64,000 nucleotides of DNA from Halomonas sp. H10-9-1. GTDB lineage: Bacteria > Pseudomonadota > Gammaproteobacteria > Pseudomonadales > Halomonadaceae. This document shows positions 16,733 through 26,558 of this stretch, one piece after another. Made by a program: the position numbers and the translations under genes. Positions within the stretch are counted from its first letter, which is position 1, and every line of letters begins with the position of its first letter. The notes under the pieces are model-generated. The model was not told where the DNA came from, made no database searches, and saw only the letters and a program-made list of their open reading frames with translations. The stretch spans positions 2,418,001 to 2,482,000 of the forward strand of contig NZ_JAMSHO010000001.1 of NCBI RefSeq assembly GCF_040147005.1, given 5' to 3'.

Positions 16733-16759
16733 AAGCCCGCGGCACGCCGCGGGCTTTTT
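16733..16759 (+). terminator. Terminator of rmf
   Basis: AGCCCGCGGC pairs with GCCGCGGGCT and is followed by TTTTT; it also lies at the 3' end of the convergent pyrD. Confidence 0.85.
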
Positions 16760-16776
16760 GCGTGCGGCCGCCTGGA

Positions 16777-17793
16777 TCAGCCGGCGTCACGCAGGGCCCG
16801 CACGCATTCGCCTACCAACGCCGGGCCGCGGTAGATGAAGCCCGAGTAGAGCTGCACCAGATCGGCCCCGGCGGCGCGCTTGGCCACGGCCGCCGCGCCG
16901 CTGTCGATGCCGCCCACGCCGACGATCGGCATCTCCGGCAGGCGGCGGCGCAACTCGCGAATGACCCGGTTGGAGGACTCGAATACCGGTCGCCCAGAGA
17001 GGCCACCCGCCTCATCGGCGTGGGCCAGGCCCGCCACCGCCTCGCGAGCGATCGTCGTATTGGTCGCGATCACCGCATCGATCGCATTGGCCGCCAGACA
17101 GCCGGCCACCAGCCCCACCTCCTCGGCCTCCATATCCGGCGCGATCTTCACCGCCAGGGGCACCCGGCGACCGCTGTCGCGATCGAGGCGCGACCCCACC
17201 TCGCGCAACGCCGAGAGCAGGCCGTCGAGGTGCTCGCCGAACTGCAGGTTGCGCAGCCCCGGGGTGTTGGGCGAGGAGATGTTCACGGTGATGTAGTGGG
17301 CGTGGGCATGAACCTTCTCGAGGCAGGCCAGATAGTCATCCACCGCCTTCTCCACCGGGGTCGTCAGGTTCTTGCCGATATTGATGCCGATCACACCGTC
17401 GAAACGGCTGGCCCTGACCTTCGCCACCAGGTGGTCGACCCCGGCATTGTTGAAGCCCATGCGGTTGATGATGGCACCCGCCTCAGGCAGCCGGAATAGC
17501 CGCGGCCGCGGGTTGCCGGGCTGAGGCCTGGGGGTCACGGTGCCGACCTCCACGAAACCGAAGCCCAGCGCGCCCAGGGCATCCAGATGATCGGCGTTCT
17601 TGTCGAGCCCGGCGGCGAGCCCCACCCGGTTGGGGAAACGCAGCCCCATCAGTTCCACCGGATCCGCCACCCGCCCGCCTCCCAGGCGAGGCGCCAGCCC
17701 CACTCGATCGGCCAGGTCCAGCCCCCGCAGGGCCAGGCCATGGGCGGTCTCGGCGTCAAGGCGGAATAGCAGCGAGCGGGCGAGGGAATACAT
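16777..17793 (-). CDS. pyrD: Dihydroorotate dehydrogenase (quinone), class 2
   Basis: 338 residues from the ATG at 17793 (AGGAG 5 bp upstream), the normal class 2 length; an upstream in-frame ATG adds 15 unsupported residues. It oxidises dihydroorotate to orotate in pyrimidine synthesis, passing electrons to quinone at the inner membrane. The amphipathic N-terminus [20 protein letters not shown] is the membrane-binding helix of class 2. FMN and substrate motifs include [20 protein letters not shown], and [14 protein letters not shown] with the catalytic Ser. The end [11 protein letters not shown] is conserved. Convergent with rmf. Confidence 0.95.
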   Translation of the reverse strand: MYSLARSLLFRLDAETAHGLALRGLDLADRVGLAPRLGGGRVADPVELMGLRFPNRVGLAAGLDKNADHLDALGALGFGFVEVGTVTPRPQPGNPRPRLFRLPEAGAIINRMGFNNAGVDHLVAKVRASRFDGVIGINIGKNLTTPVEKAVDDYLACLEKVHAHAHYITVNISSPNTPGLRNLQFGEHLDGLLSALREVGSRLDRDSGRRVPLAVKIAPDMEAEEVGLVAGCLAANAIDAVIATNTTIAREAVAGLAHADEAGGLSGRPVFESSNRVIRELRRRLPEMPIVGVGGIDSGAAAVAKRAAGADLVQLYSGFIYRGPALVGECVRALRDAG

Positions 17794-17909
17794 GGCATCT
17801 CCTGGCGGTGGGGCGGATATGGCGAGGGTGGCGGTCACCGGCGGGGCGAGAGTATAGCAGCGCCTCCCCCCGGAAACGACGCCGCAGGGAACAGCCGACG
17901 CCGATTTTG

Positions 17910-17926
17910 TGATCTACTGTAGATCA
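17910..17926. promoter_or_regulatory. Perfect 17-bp palindrome upstream of mgtE
   Basis: TGATCTAC-T-GTAGATCA is an exact 8-bp inverted repeat with one central base, 62 bp before the mgtE start, in otherwise GC-rich DNA. Size and symmetry fit a dimeric repressor operator. The regulator is unknown. No magnesium riboswitch was recognised. Confidence 0.5.
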
Positions 17927-17987
17927 TCAAGAGACACAGGGGTGTGGGGGGTCGGGACCACACTGCCGCGGAGCCAGGGAGATGCTT

Positions 17988-19340
17988 ATGGCCGAGACCA
18001 CCGAGACCCTAGAGGACCGTCTTTCGCGGATACACCGTGCGCTCGGGGATGGACATCTCGATGCCGTGGATGCCGTGCTGGCCGACCTGGAGCCCGCCGA
18101 GATCGCCCTGCTGCTGGAGTCGCTGCCTCCCGCCGCGCGTATCCGCCTGTGGCAGCGGGTACCGGGCGAGGTCGACGGCGAGGTGCTGTTGCATGTGCAC
18201 GACGAGGTGCGCAGCACCCTGCTCGAGTACATGGATCACGAGGAGATCGTGGCCGCCGCCGCCGGCATGGATACCGCCGACCTGGCGGATATCTTCGAGG
18301 ACCTGCCCCAGCAGGTGGCCGAGGACATGCTGCGCTCCATGGACGCCCTGCAGCGCGAGCGCCTGGAGGAGACCCTCTCCTTCGAGGAGGACAGCGCCGG
18401 CCGCCTGATGCGCACCGACACCATCACGGTGCGCAGCGACGTCAGCCTGGAGACGGTGTGTCGCTTCCTGCGCTGGAAGGAGTCGATCCCGGACAACACT
18501 CACCTGCTCATGGTGGTCGACCGCGACGGCCTCTTCCAAGGCACCCTGCCGGTGGCCCGGCTGATCAGCCATCCCCCGGAGATGGCGGTGGCCGACCTGA
18601 TGGACCACGAGGTGGACAGCATCCGCGTCGACATGAAGTCCCGCGACGTGGCCACCCTGTTCCAGACCCACGACCTGGTCTCGGCGCCGGTGGTGGACGA
18701 GTCGGGCCTGCTGCTCGGGCGTATCGTCATCGACGACATCGTCGATGTCATCCGCGAGGACTCCGAGCAGGCGCTGATGAACATGGCCGGCCTCGACGAG
18801 GAGGAGGACCTGTTCGCCCCGGTGCTGCCCAGCGCCAAGCGGCGCGCCGTGTGGCTGGGCATCAACCTGATCACCGCCTTCCTGGCCGCCTGGGTGATCG
18901 GCCGCTTCGAGGATGCTCTGGACCAGATCGTGGCCCTGGCAGTGCTGATGCCCATCGTCGCCAGCATGGGCGGCATCGCCGGCAGCCAGACCTTGACCCT
19001 GGCGATACGCGGCCTGGCCCTGAGCCAGATCAGCAGCACCAATAGCGCCTGGCTGCTGCGCAAGGAGGTCGGCATCGCCATTCTCAACGGCGTGCTGTGG
19101 GCCCTGATCGTGGCGGTACTGGCTCTGCTGTGGTTCAAGAGCCTCTCCATCGGCGTCATCATCGGTGCCGCCCTGGTGATCAACATGCTGGCGGCGGGCA
19201 TCGCCGGCATCATCATCCCCCTGCTGCTCAAGCGGGCGGGCATCGACCCGGCGCTGTCGGGCTCGGTGATTCTCACCACCGTCACCGACGTGGTGGGCTT
19301 CATGTCCTTCCTGGGCCTGGCCACCTACTTCCTGCTCTGA
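17988..19340 (+). CDS. mgtE: Magnesium transporter MgtE
   Basis: 450 residues from the ATG at 17988; AGGGAG lies 6 bp upstream, whereas the in-frame ATG at 17982 touches it directly. Domain order is the MgtE N-terminal helical domain (about 1-125, with LEPAEIALLLESLP), a pair of CBS domains (about 130-255) and five C-terminal membrane helices (about 280-450) carrying the pore motif ASMGGIAGSQTLTLAIRGLA. MgtE is a Mg2+-gated channel-like importer in the inner membrane; the acidic N and CBS domains sense cytosolic Mg2+. Full length. The gene stands alone, with an upstream palindrome and a strong downstream hairpin. Confidence 0.95.
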   Translation: MAETTETLEDRLSRIHRALGDGHLDAVDAVLADLEPAEIALLLESLPPAARIRLWQRVPGEVDGEVLLHVHDEVRSTLLEYMDHEEIVAAAAGMDTADLADIFEDLPQQVAEDMLRSMDALQRERLEETLSFEEDSAGRLMRTDTITVRSDVSLETVCRFLRWKESIPDNTHLLMVVDRDGLFQGTLPVARLISHPPEMAVADLMDHEVDSIRVDMKSRDVATLFQTHDLVSAPVVDESGLLLGRIVIDDIVDVIREDSEQALMNMAGLDEEEDLFAPVLPSAKRRAVWLGINLITAFLAAWVIGRFEDALDQIVALAVLMPIVASMGGIAGSQTLTLAIRGLALSQISSTNSAWLLRKEVGIAILNGVLWALIVAVLALLWFKSLSIGVIIGAALVINMLAAGIAGIIIPLLLKRAGIDPALSGSVILTTVTDVVGFMSFLGLATYFLL

Positions 19341-19362
19341 TCCACCCCCCCACCCCGCTCGC

Positions 19363-19410
19363 CACCGCAACGAGAAACCCCGCCGATCGGCGGGGTTTCT
19401 CGTTGCGGTG
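19363..19410. terminator. Perfect 22-bp hairpin between mgtE and the glutamate dehydrogenase gene
   Basis: The arms 19363-19384 and 19389-19410 are exact inverted repeats (core ACCCCGCC/GGCGGGGT) around a GATC loop. It is the longest perfect stem in the window. There is no U-tract on either side. Confidence 0.85.
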
Positions 19411-19422
19411 GGTGACAATCGC

Positions 19423-22400
19423 TCAGGAGTCGCGACTGCTCTCGGCCAGGTCGACCAGCTCGCGCACGGCCACGGCGAAGAGGGGGAAGCCGCCCTGGCC
19501 ACCGCTGCCCACCTGCTCGAGCAGGCGGCGCCAACGCGCATGCATGGCATCATGGCGCTCCAGCCACTCGGCGACCCGCGCCTCCGCGTCGCTGGCCCCC
19601 CCCTCCATCTGCAACACGCTGACCGTCAGCGCCAGTTGCTGGCGGTCGATGTCGTCACGGAAGGTCTCACGGGCCTGGGATTGCCAGCTGTCGCGCACCT
19701 CCAGCTCGTTGATCCGGCGGATCATCCACGGCAGCTCCAGGCGGTTGCCGACCTCGTAGAAGACCTCGGCCACCCGCTCCGGCGCCACATCCGCCTGGCG
19801 CGCGGCCTGGATGATGCCCAGCCCGGCATAGAGGCTGCCGGCCGCCGCCACGCTGACCGCCAGCGGCTCGGGCACGCCGGCCTCCATCCATTCATCACGC
19901 TGCGCCTCCCAGGCGGCTCGCTCCTCGCCGCTGAGGCGCTCGCCGATACCCTCGCGGATCGCCGCCAGGCGCGGGGCGAAGTAGTCGATGCACTGGGCAG
20001 TATCAGCGCCGGCGCGGCCGCGCAGGAACCAGCGAGTGGCGCGCCGGATCAGCCGCATCAGGTCGAGCATCATGGCGTACTGCACCGCGCTCGGCACCCG
20101 ATTGTCCAGCGCCTCGATCTGTGACCAGGTCTCGCCCAGCCCGAACACCTCCCGGGCAATGACATAGGCGCGGGCGATCTCGGCTCGGCCGGCCCCGGTG
20201 GAATCGATCAGGCGCCGCACGAAGACGATACCCATGTGATCGACCAGGTCGTTGGCCACCTGGGTGGCAACGATCTCGCGCTTGAGGCGATGCTCGTACA
20301 TCTCGTCGCGGTAACGCTCCACCAGCACCCGCGGGAAGATACGCTCCACATGACACACGATCACCGGGTCGTCGGGCACGTCGGAGACGATCAGGTCACC
20401 CTTGAGTACGCTCTTGGCATAGGAGATCAGCATCGCCAGCTCCGGCAGCAGCATGCCCGGCTGGTTGGCGGCACGCTCCTGGAGCTCATCATCCGCGGGC
20501 AGGAACTCCAGCTCGCGGTCGAGCTGGCCGGCAGCCTCCAGTTCGCTGATGAAGCGCCGGAAGGGGCCGACCCCCTGCTTCGAGAGCAGCTCCGCCAGGT
20601 CGAGCGCCTGGGTCTGGCGGTAATTGTCGAGCAGCACCAGGTCGCGGACCTCACCGGTCATCTCGGCGAGCAGCCGGTTGCGCTGCTTGTCGGTCATGTC
20701 GCCACGCTTGACCACCTCATCGATGAGGATCTTGATGTTGACCTCATGGTCGGAGCAGTTCACCCCGCCGGCGTTATCGATGAAGTCGGTATTGACGCGC
20801 ACGCCACGGGCGGCGGCCTCCATGCGGCCACGCTGGGTCAGGCCGAGGTTGCCGCCTTCGCCCACCACCCGGCAGTTGAGCTCGCGGCCGTCGATGCGCA
20901 GGCCATCGTTGGCCTTGTCGCCTACCTGGGCATCGCTCTCTTCGCTGCCCTTGACGTAGGTGCCGATGCCGCCGTTCCAGATCAGGTCCACCTCGGACTT
21001 GAGCATGGTGCTGATCAGTTCGTTGGGTGACAGCTTGTCCGCGCGGATGCCGAAGCGCCGCTTCATCTGGGCCGATACCGGGATCGACTTGGCACTGCGC
21101 TTGAATACCCCGCCACCCTCGGAGATCAGCGTGGCATCGAAGTCTTCCCAGCTGGAGCGCGGCATCTCGAACAGGCGCTTGCGCTCGGCGAACGTGGCCG
21201 CAGCATCGGGCTCTGGGTCGACGAAGATATGCAGGTGGTTGAAGGCCCCCACCAGGCGAATCCGGTCGGAGAGCAGCATGCCATTGCCGAAGACATCACC
21301 CCCCATGTCACCGATGCCCACCACGCTGAACTCGTCCTCCTGGGTGTTCACCCCCAGGCCACGGAAGTGGCGCTTGACCGACTCCCAGGCCCCCTTGGCG
21401 GTGATGCCCATCTTCTTGTGGTCGTAGCCGTTGGCACCGCCCGAGGCGAAGGCGTCGCCCAGCCAGTGGTCATACTCGGCGGAGATCTCGTTGGCGATAT
21501 CGGAGAAGGTCGCGGTGCCCTTGTCGGCGGCCACCACCAGGTAGGCGTCATCCTCGTCGTGGCGCACCACGTCGCGCGGGGGGACCACCTCGCCGCCCTT
21601 GAGGTTGTCGGTCACGTCGAGCAGGGCGCGGATGAAGGTCTTGTAGCACTCGACCCCCTCACGCTGAAATGCCTCGCGATCGCCCTCGGGTAGCCGCTTG
21701 CAGACGAAGCCGCCCTTGGCGCCCACCGGCACGATCACCGAGTTCTTGACCTGCTGCGCCTTGACCAGGCCCAGTACCTCGGTGCGGAAGTCCTCGTGGC
21801 GGTCGGACCAGCGCAGCCCTCCCCGGGCCACCTTGCCACCGCGCAGGTGTACGCCCTCGATCCGCGGCGAACAGACGAAGATCTCGAAGGCCGGGCGTGG
21901 CTTGGGCATGCCGGTGACCCTGGAGGGTTCCAGCTTGAAGGCGATGTAGTCCTTGACGCTACCGTCCTCACGACGCTGATAGTAGTTGGTGCGCAGGGTC
22001 GCCAGGATCAGCTCCATATAGCGGCGCAGCAGCTGGTCGTCGTTGAGGCTGGCCACGTCATCCAGCAGCCGCTGGATGCGCTCCACGCAGGCCTCCACCT
22101 CGCCCTCGGCGGGACGCTCGGCGGGGTCGAAGCGCAGCTCGAACAGCGTCACCAGCTCGCGCGTGATCTCCGGATGGCTGGCCAGGGTATTGGCCATGTA
22201 GTCCTGGGAGACCCCGAAGCGGATCTGCTTGAGGTAGCGGGCGTAGGCGCGCAGCATCGCCACCTCGCGCCAGTCGAGGTTGGCGCCGATGATCAGGCGG
22301 TTGAAGGCGTCGTTGTCCGCCTCGCCGGCCCAGATGCGCTGGAAGGCCTCGATGAAGGGGCCGCGCATCTCCTGGAGATTGACCTCGGTGCTGGTGTGGT

Positions 22401-24261
22401 GCTCGAGATAGAAGTCGTGGATCCAGTAGCTGGCATCGGTGGCGTTGATCTCGTAGGGACGCTCGCCGAGCACCCTCAGCCCGAGGTTCTCCATCATCGG
22501 CAGCACGTCGGAGAGCGGAATCGACGAGTCACGGTGGAACAGCTTGAGGTTGACCCCGCTGCCCTCCTCCTCTACCAGCCGGTAGAGCAACAGCGACAGC
22601 GCATCACCGTCATCCAGCTCGCCGATATGGTGCAGGTCATAGACGGCGGTGCGAGCGCTGAAGTCATCGCGGTAGCTGGCCGGGAAGGCATCTCGGAAGC
22701 GGTCCATCAGGCGGTTGGCTTGCTCCTCGCCGAAGCCTTCGACACAGGCGGCCTGGAGGTCGTCACGCCAGTTGCGTGCCAGCTTGGCCAGCTTGGCCTC
22801 GAGACGCTTGAGGTCATACTCGACCGGGCGCTCCCCCTTGAAGCGCAGGATGAACTGGATGCGCGCCAACACCGACTCCGAGAGGTAGGTGTTGAAGTCA
22901 CCGAAGCTGGCGTCGAGCTCCTCGCAGAGCATCTCCTGGATGCGCAGGCGCAGCTCGGTGGAGAAGACGTCCCGCGGCACGAAGGCCAGGCAGGAGTAAA
23001 AGCGTCCCGGGTGATCCTCGCGCACGAAGAGGCGCACACGGCGGCGCTCGCGGATGCTGAGAATGCCCAGCGCGGTCTGCGCCAGCTCCTGGGTATCGAT
23101 CTGGAAGAGGTCGTCACGGGGGTAGACCTCGAGGGCCTGCAGAAGCTGCTTGCCGTTGTGCCCCTTGGGATTGAAGCCGGCGATCTCCATCACCGACTTG
23201 AGCTTGCGGCGCAGGATCGGCACGTTGCGCGGCGACTCGTTGTAGACGGTGGCGGTAAACAGCCCCAGGAAGCGATGCTCGCCGATCAGCTGCCCACGCT
23301 CGTCATAGCGGTCGATGGAGATATAGTCGGGATAGGTGGGGCGGTGAACCCGAGCGTGGTGGGCACTCTTGGAGAAGCTCAGGAGCTCAGGCACCAGCAC
23401 GTAATGGCCATCCTCGACGCCAAGTTCGGTGCGGATACGCTCCCGGTAGCGGGGCTGATCGAGGCGGAACACCCCGAGTTCGCTGCCCTTGACCTTGTCG
23501 AGCGTTTCCTTGCCGCCCTTCTTCTTCACCGCATAGGCGTCATACCCCAGGAAGGTGAAGTTGTCCTGACGCATCCACTCGATGAAGGTGATCGCCTCGG
23601 CATGGTCGTCCGGGTTGGTCTGCGGCGGACAGCCGGCACGCAGCTCCTGGAGGGCCTCCTCGACCTTGGCGCACATGGGGTCGAAGTCGGCCACCGCGGT
23701 ACGCACATCGACCAGTACCTCCTCGAGGCTGGCCTGCATCTCCTGCAGCACCTCGACATCGGAGCAGCGGTCGATCTCGATAACGATCAACGACTCGCGC
23801 TGGGCCGGGGCGGTGGCATCCTTCGGCGAGGTCAGCTGCTGCAGGCGATGGCCACGGCCCCGCTCGGTAGCCAGAACGGCATTGTGGATGGCGTGCACGG
23901 TGATGCCGCGCCGGTTGAGCTCGATACGCACCGAGTCGACCAGGAACGGCATGTCCTCGTGCAGCACCGCCACGAAGGTGTGGGGCGACTGCCAGCCGTG
24001 CTCCTCGAAGTCCGGATTGAAGACCCGCACCTTGGGGTCGCTCGGATCGAACTGCTGCAGGAAGTGCCACACCGAGAGGGTGGCACCGTAGACGTCGTCG
24101 AGCCGACGATTCTCCAGGTCATCCAGCGGCACGGCGGCATAGAAGTAGTCGGCGAAGGCGCCGACAGCCTCCGCCTTGGCGGCGTCCAGCTTGGCGCTCA
24201 GCCTCTCATGAAGCTGCTTGAGCAGATCTTGTCTGGCTTCGTCATTCGCAACGTGCTGCAT
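19423..24261 (-). CDS. gdhB: NAD-specific glutamate dehydrogenase, large (180-kDa) class
   Basis: 1612 residues, typical for the very large NAD-GDH class found in Pseudomonas, Streptomyces and marine gammaproteobacteria. It deaminates glutamate to 2-oxoglutarate and is mainly catabolic. The long N-terminal regulatory part carries ACT-like segments (about residues 30-250), and the central catalytic domain has PVGAKGGFVCKRLP with the active Lys, and GIGDMGGDVFGNGMLLS plus FNHLHIFVDPEPDA for NAD binding. A helical C-terminal domain follows. GAGGTGAT precedes the ATG. The upstream trmA is 167 bp away in the same direction. Regulation in relatives is allosteric (arginine, aspartate), not testable here. 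Symbol by analogy with Pseudomonas. Confidence 0.93.
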   Translation of the reverse strand: MQHVANDEARQDLLKQLHERLSAKLDAAKAEAVGAFADYFYAAVPLDDLENRRLDDVYGATLSVWHFLQQFDPSDPKVRVFNPDFEEHGWQSPHTFVAVLHEDMPFLVDSVRIELNRRGITVHAIHNAVLATERGRGHRLQQLTSPKDATAPAQRESLIVIEIDRCSDVEVLQEMQASLEEVLVDVRTAVADFDPMCAKVEEALQELRAGCPPQTNPDDHAEAITFIEWMRQDNFTFLGYDAYAVKKKGGKETLDKVKGSELGVFRLDQPRYRERIRTELGVEDGHYVLVPELLSFSKSAHHARVHRPTYPDYISIDRYDERGQLIGEHRFLGLFTATVYNESPRNVPILRRKLKSVMEIAGFNPKGHNGKQLLQALEVYPRDDLFQIDTQELAQTALGILSIRERRRVRLFVREDHPGRFYSCLAFVPRDVFSTELRLRIQEMLCEELDASFGDFNTYLSESVLARIQFILRFKGERPVEYDLKRLEAKLAKLARNWRDDLQAACVEGFGEEQANRLMDRFRDAFPASYRDDFSARTAVYDLHHIGELDDGDALSLLLYRLVEEEGSGVNLKLFHRDSSIPLSDVLPMMENLGLRVLGERPYEINATDASYWIHDFYLEHHTSTEVNLQEMRGPFIEAFQRIWAGEADNDAFNRLIIGANLDWREVAMLRAYARYLKQIRFGVSQDYMANTLASHPEITRELVTLFELRFDPAERPAEGEVEACVERIQRLLDDVASLNDDQLLRRYMELILATLRTNYYQRREDGSVKDYIAFKLEPSRVTGMPKPRPAFEIFVCSPRIEGVHLRGGKVARGGLRWSDRHEDFRTEVLGLVKAQQVKNSVIVPVGAKGGFVCKRLPEGDREAFQREGVECYKTFIRALLDVTDNLKGGEVVPPRDVVRHDEDDAYLVVAADKGTATFSDIANEISAEYDHWLGDAFASGGANGYDHKKMGITAKGAWESVKRHFRGLGVNTQEDEFSVVGIGDMGGDVFGNGMLLSDRIRLVGAFNHLHIFVDPEPDAAATFAERKRLFEMPRSSWEDFDATLISEGGGVFKRSAKSIPVSAQMKRRFGIRADKLSPNELISTMLKSEVDLIWNGGIGTYVKGSEESDAQVGDKANDGLRIDGRELNCRVVGEGGNLGLTQRGRMEAAARGVRVNTDFIDNAGGVNCSDHEVNIKILIDEVVKRGDMTDKQRNRLLAEMTGEVRDLVLLDNYRQTQALDLAELLSKQGVGPFRRFISELEAAGQLDRELEFLPADDELQERAANQPGMLLPELAMLISYAKSVLKGDLIVSDVPDDPVIVCHVERIFPRVLVERYRDEMYEHRLKREIVATQVANDLVDHMGIVFVRRLIDSTGAGRAEIARAYVIAREVFGLGETWSQIEALDNRVPSAVQYAMMLDLMRLIRRATRWFLRGRAGADTAQCIDYFAPRLAAIREGIGERLSGEERAAWEAQRDEWMEAGVPEPLAVSVAAAGSLYAGLGIIQAARQADVAPERVAEVFYEVGNRLELPWMIRRINELEVRDSWQSQARETFRDDIDRQQLALTVSVLQMEGGASDAEARVAEWLERHDAMHARWRRLLEQVGSGGQGGFPLFAVAVRELVDLAESSRDS

Positions 24262-24428
24262 CCATCACCTCGGCTACCGGCGGCCGCTGCTGCGACCGGA
24301 AGTGTTCGACACGGCCCCGGCGGGACCCTGTCGCCAGCTTACGCGACTCCCGAAGCACGACCCAGCCACTTGACGATCTGCTCATGGAGCATGTTGGTTG
24401 CGCATCGCCACTCGCGGGAAAGGCGCCG

Positions 24429-25556
24429 TCACTCGCATCGCTCGAGCAGGACGCCGCACTCGCAGTGGTGGGTCCAGGGAAACTGGTCGAACAGCGCGAA
24501 GCGGGTGATCCGGTGGGTCGCGGTCAGCCGCTCCAGATTGTTCGCCAATGTCTCCGGGTTGCATGAAATATAGACGATACGCGAATAGTCACTCAGTTGG
24601 CGGCAGCTGGCCTCGTCGAGACCGGCGCGCGGCGGGTCCACCAGCACGGTGGTGAAGTCATAGGCGTCCAGGGCCCACTCGGCCACCCGGCGCCCGCTCT
24701 TCTCGCCCTTGAGCGCCGCGGCGAACTCCTCGGCGGACATGCGCCCCACGGTGACGTTGTCGATGTGGTTGGCAGCCAGGTTCTCCCGGGCGCTGGCCAC
24801 CGAGGTGCGCGAAATCTCGGTGGCCAGCACACGACGGAAGTTCTCGGCCAGGGCCACGGTGAAGTTGCCGTTGCCGCAGTAGAGCTCCACCAGATCGCCG
24901 TCCTGGCTACCCCGGGTGACCTCCCGCGCCCAGGTCAGCATGGAGCGGCAGATCTCGGCGTTGGGCTGGGTGAAGCTGTTCTCCACCTGCTGATAGACGA
25001 ACTCGCGCCCCTCCACCTCGAGACGCTCCCAGACATGATCCCGCTCGAGCACCCGGCGCTGCTTGCGGGCACGGCCGATGATCATCGCCCCGAGGTGCTC
25101 CTGCAGGCGGCGGGCCTCGGCCTCCCAGGCCTCATCCAGCGGACGGTGGTAGACCAGGGTGACCAGCGCCTCGCCGGCGAGGGTGGTCAGGAATTCGACC
25201 TGGAAGAGCCGGCGACGCAGCAGGTCGTTGTCGCGGATGGCATCGAGCAGCGCCGGCATCAGCGCGTTGATGCGACGGCTGGCCACCGGAAAGTGGTCCA
25301 GGCGGATCACCGTCTTCTTCTTTTTCTTCGGGTCCGCGGGGTCCCCCTCGGACTCGTGTATTTCAAACATGGCGTAGAAGAGCTCATCCCCCTCGTGCCA
25401 GATCCGAAACTCGCAGCGCTGGCGATAGTGGCTGGGGGGCGAGGGATAAACCTCCAGGGCAGGCGGGGCGAAGCGCGCGAAGTCGCGGCGGATACGCTCG
25501 GCCTTGGCCTCGAGTTGCTGGTCATAGCGGTCGGGGTCGACGACGGGAATGGCCAA
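24429..25556 (-). CDS. trmA: tRNA (uracil-54-C5)-methyltransferase TrmA
   Basis: 375 residues from a TTG start with GGAGG 9 bp upstream. TrmA makes ribothymidine at position 54 in the T-loop of all tRNAs. Motifs: QCRCEF-like RQRCEFRIWHEGDELFY near residue 45-60, ENSFTQPN, SAM site LVELYCGNGNFTVALA, catalytic VDPPRAGLD and nucleophile Cys in YISCNPETLANNL, then the closing DQFPWTHHCECG. No iron-sulfur motif or TRAM domain, which separates it from RlmC/RlmD. A run of five Lys (about residues 77-81) is encoded by A-rich codons. Same direction as murI upstream (58 bp) and gdhB downstream. Confidence 0.95.
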   Translation of the reverse strand: MAIPVVDPDRYDQQLEAKAERIRRDFARFAPPALEVYPSPPSHYRQRCEFRIWHEGDELFYAMFEIHESEGDPADPKKKKKTVIRLDHFPVASRRINALMPALLDAIRDNDLLRRRLFQVEFLTTLAGEALVTLVYHRPLDEAWEAEARRLQEHLGAMIIGRARKQRRVLERDHVWERLEVEGREFVYQQVENSFTQPNAEICRSMLTWAREVTRGSQDGDLVELYCGNGNFTVALAENFRRVLATEISRTSVASARENLAANHIDNVTVGRMSAEEFAAALKGEKSGRRVAEWALDAYDFTTVLVDPPRAGLDEASCRQLSDYSRIVYISCNPETLANNLERLTATHRITRFALFDQFPWTHHCECGVLLERCE

Positions 25557-25614
25557 GAAGCCTCCAGGAGTTCCAGTGAACGGTAGTAGGGTGTAGAAAG
25601 CGGGGCTCGGTCGT

Positions 25615-26391
25615 TCAGTCCAGGCTCAGCGGCTGCGGACGGGCGAAGCCGAACCGCGCCAGGGCCCTGGCCAGCACTGCGTCGGGGGCGGTGGCAAGGC
25701 TAGCCCCGGGGCCCGTCGAGGTAGCCACGCCGGCCACCACCTGAGCCGTGCGCCGGGCGATGGCGTCGCTGGAGTCCACCCAGGCCACCTCGCGGGGAGC
25801 GGCGGTCGCCAGTGCGTCGCGCAGCAGCGGGAAGTGAGTGCAGCCGAGTACCACGGTGTCGAGTGCGGGGTCCTTCCACAGTGGCGCCAGGGCCGCCTCG
25901 ATCACGGCAACATCGGGCGGCTCGCCGGCCAGCTGTCGTTCCGCCTCGCGCACCAGGGAATCCGCCGCGACCCGCCGTACCGTGCAGTGCGCGGCGAAGG
26001 CCTCGATCAGACGCAGCGTATAGGGGCGCGCCACCGTGGCGCTGGTGGCCAACAGGCCAATATGGCCACTGCGGCTGAGGGCGGCGGCGGGCTTGATCGC
26101 CGGCACCGTGCCCACCACCGGGACCCGCAGCCGCTCGCGCAAGGCGTCCAGGGCCAGCGTGCTCGCGGTATTGCAGGCCACCACCAGCGCCACGCAGCCG
26201 CTGGTGCGCACGGCGGCCTCGCACACCGCGAGGATACGCCGCACCAGCCAGGCATCCTCACGTCGCCCGTAGGGCAGCATGGCATTGTCGCAGGCATAGG
26301 CCAGGGCCGCCCGAGGCAGCCGCTCGCGCAGGGCCGCCACCACCGAGAGGCCGCCCACACCGGAGTCGAAGACCAGGATCGGACCCGCCAT
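25615..26391 (-). CDS. murI: Glutamate racemase
   Basis: 258 residues, ATG preceded by GGGAGG. It converts L- to D-glutamate for peptidoglycan. The family motifs are FDSGVGGLSV at the N-terminus (catalytic Asp), the first catalytic Cys in VVACNTAST (about residue 75) and the second in VLGCTHFPLL (about residue 185). Length is normal though at the short end for proteobacteria. It stands 58 bp before trmA and 167 bp after the hemerythrin-like gene on the same strand, so co-transcription with trmA is plausible. Confidence 0.95.
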   Translation of the reverse strand: MAGPILVFDSGVGGLSVVAALRERLPRAALAYACDNAMLPYGRREDAWLVRRILAVCEAAVRTSGCVALVVACNTASTLALDALRERLRVPVVGTVPAIKPAAALSRSGHIGLLATSATVARPYTLRLIEAFAAHCTVRRVAADSLVREAERQLAGEPPDVAVIEAALAPLWKDPALDTVVLGCTHFPLLRDALATAAPREVAWVDSSDAIARRTAQVVAGVATSTGPGASLATAPDAVLARALARFGFARPQPLSLD

Positions 26392-26558
26392 CAGCCTGCC
26401 TCCCGGCGCCTCGAGGACGGGGCGGGAAGGCAGGATGTTGACGGGGCTAGAAGGATCGGAGGGAGCATGACGAGACGCTGGCCGCTGAGATAGCCGCCCA
26501 TTCTACCCCACACTTGGCGGCAAGCCGAGGCCCGCACCCGGCGTCTGGCCGGAGGCGC

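Noticed and set aside
21796..24573. 925-residue open frame antisense to the glutamate dehydrogenase gene
   Set aside because: Same shadow composition; the minus strand encodes a full-length conserved enzyme.
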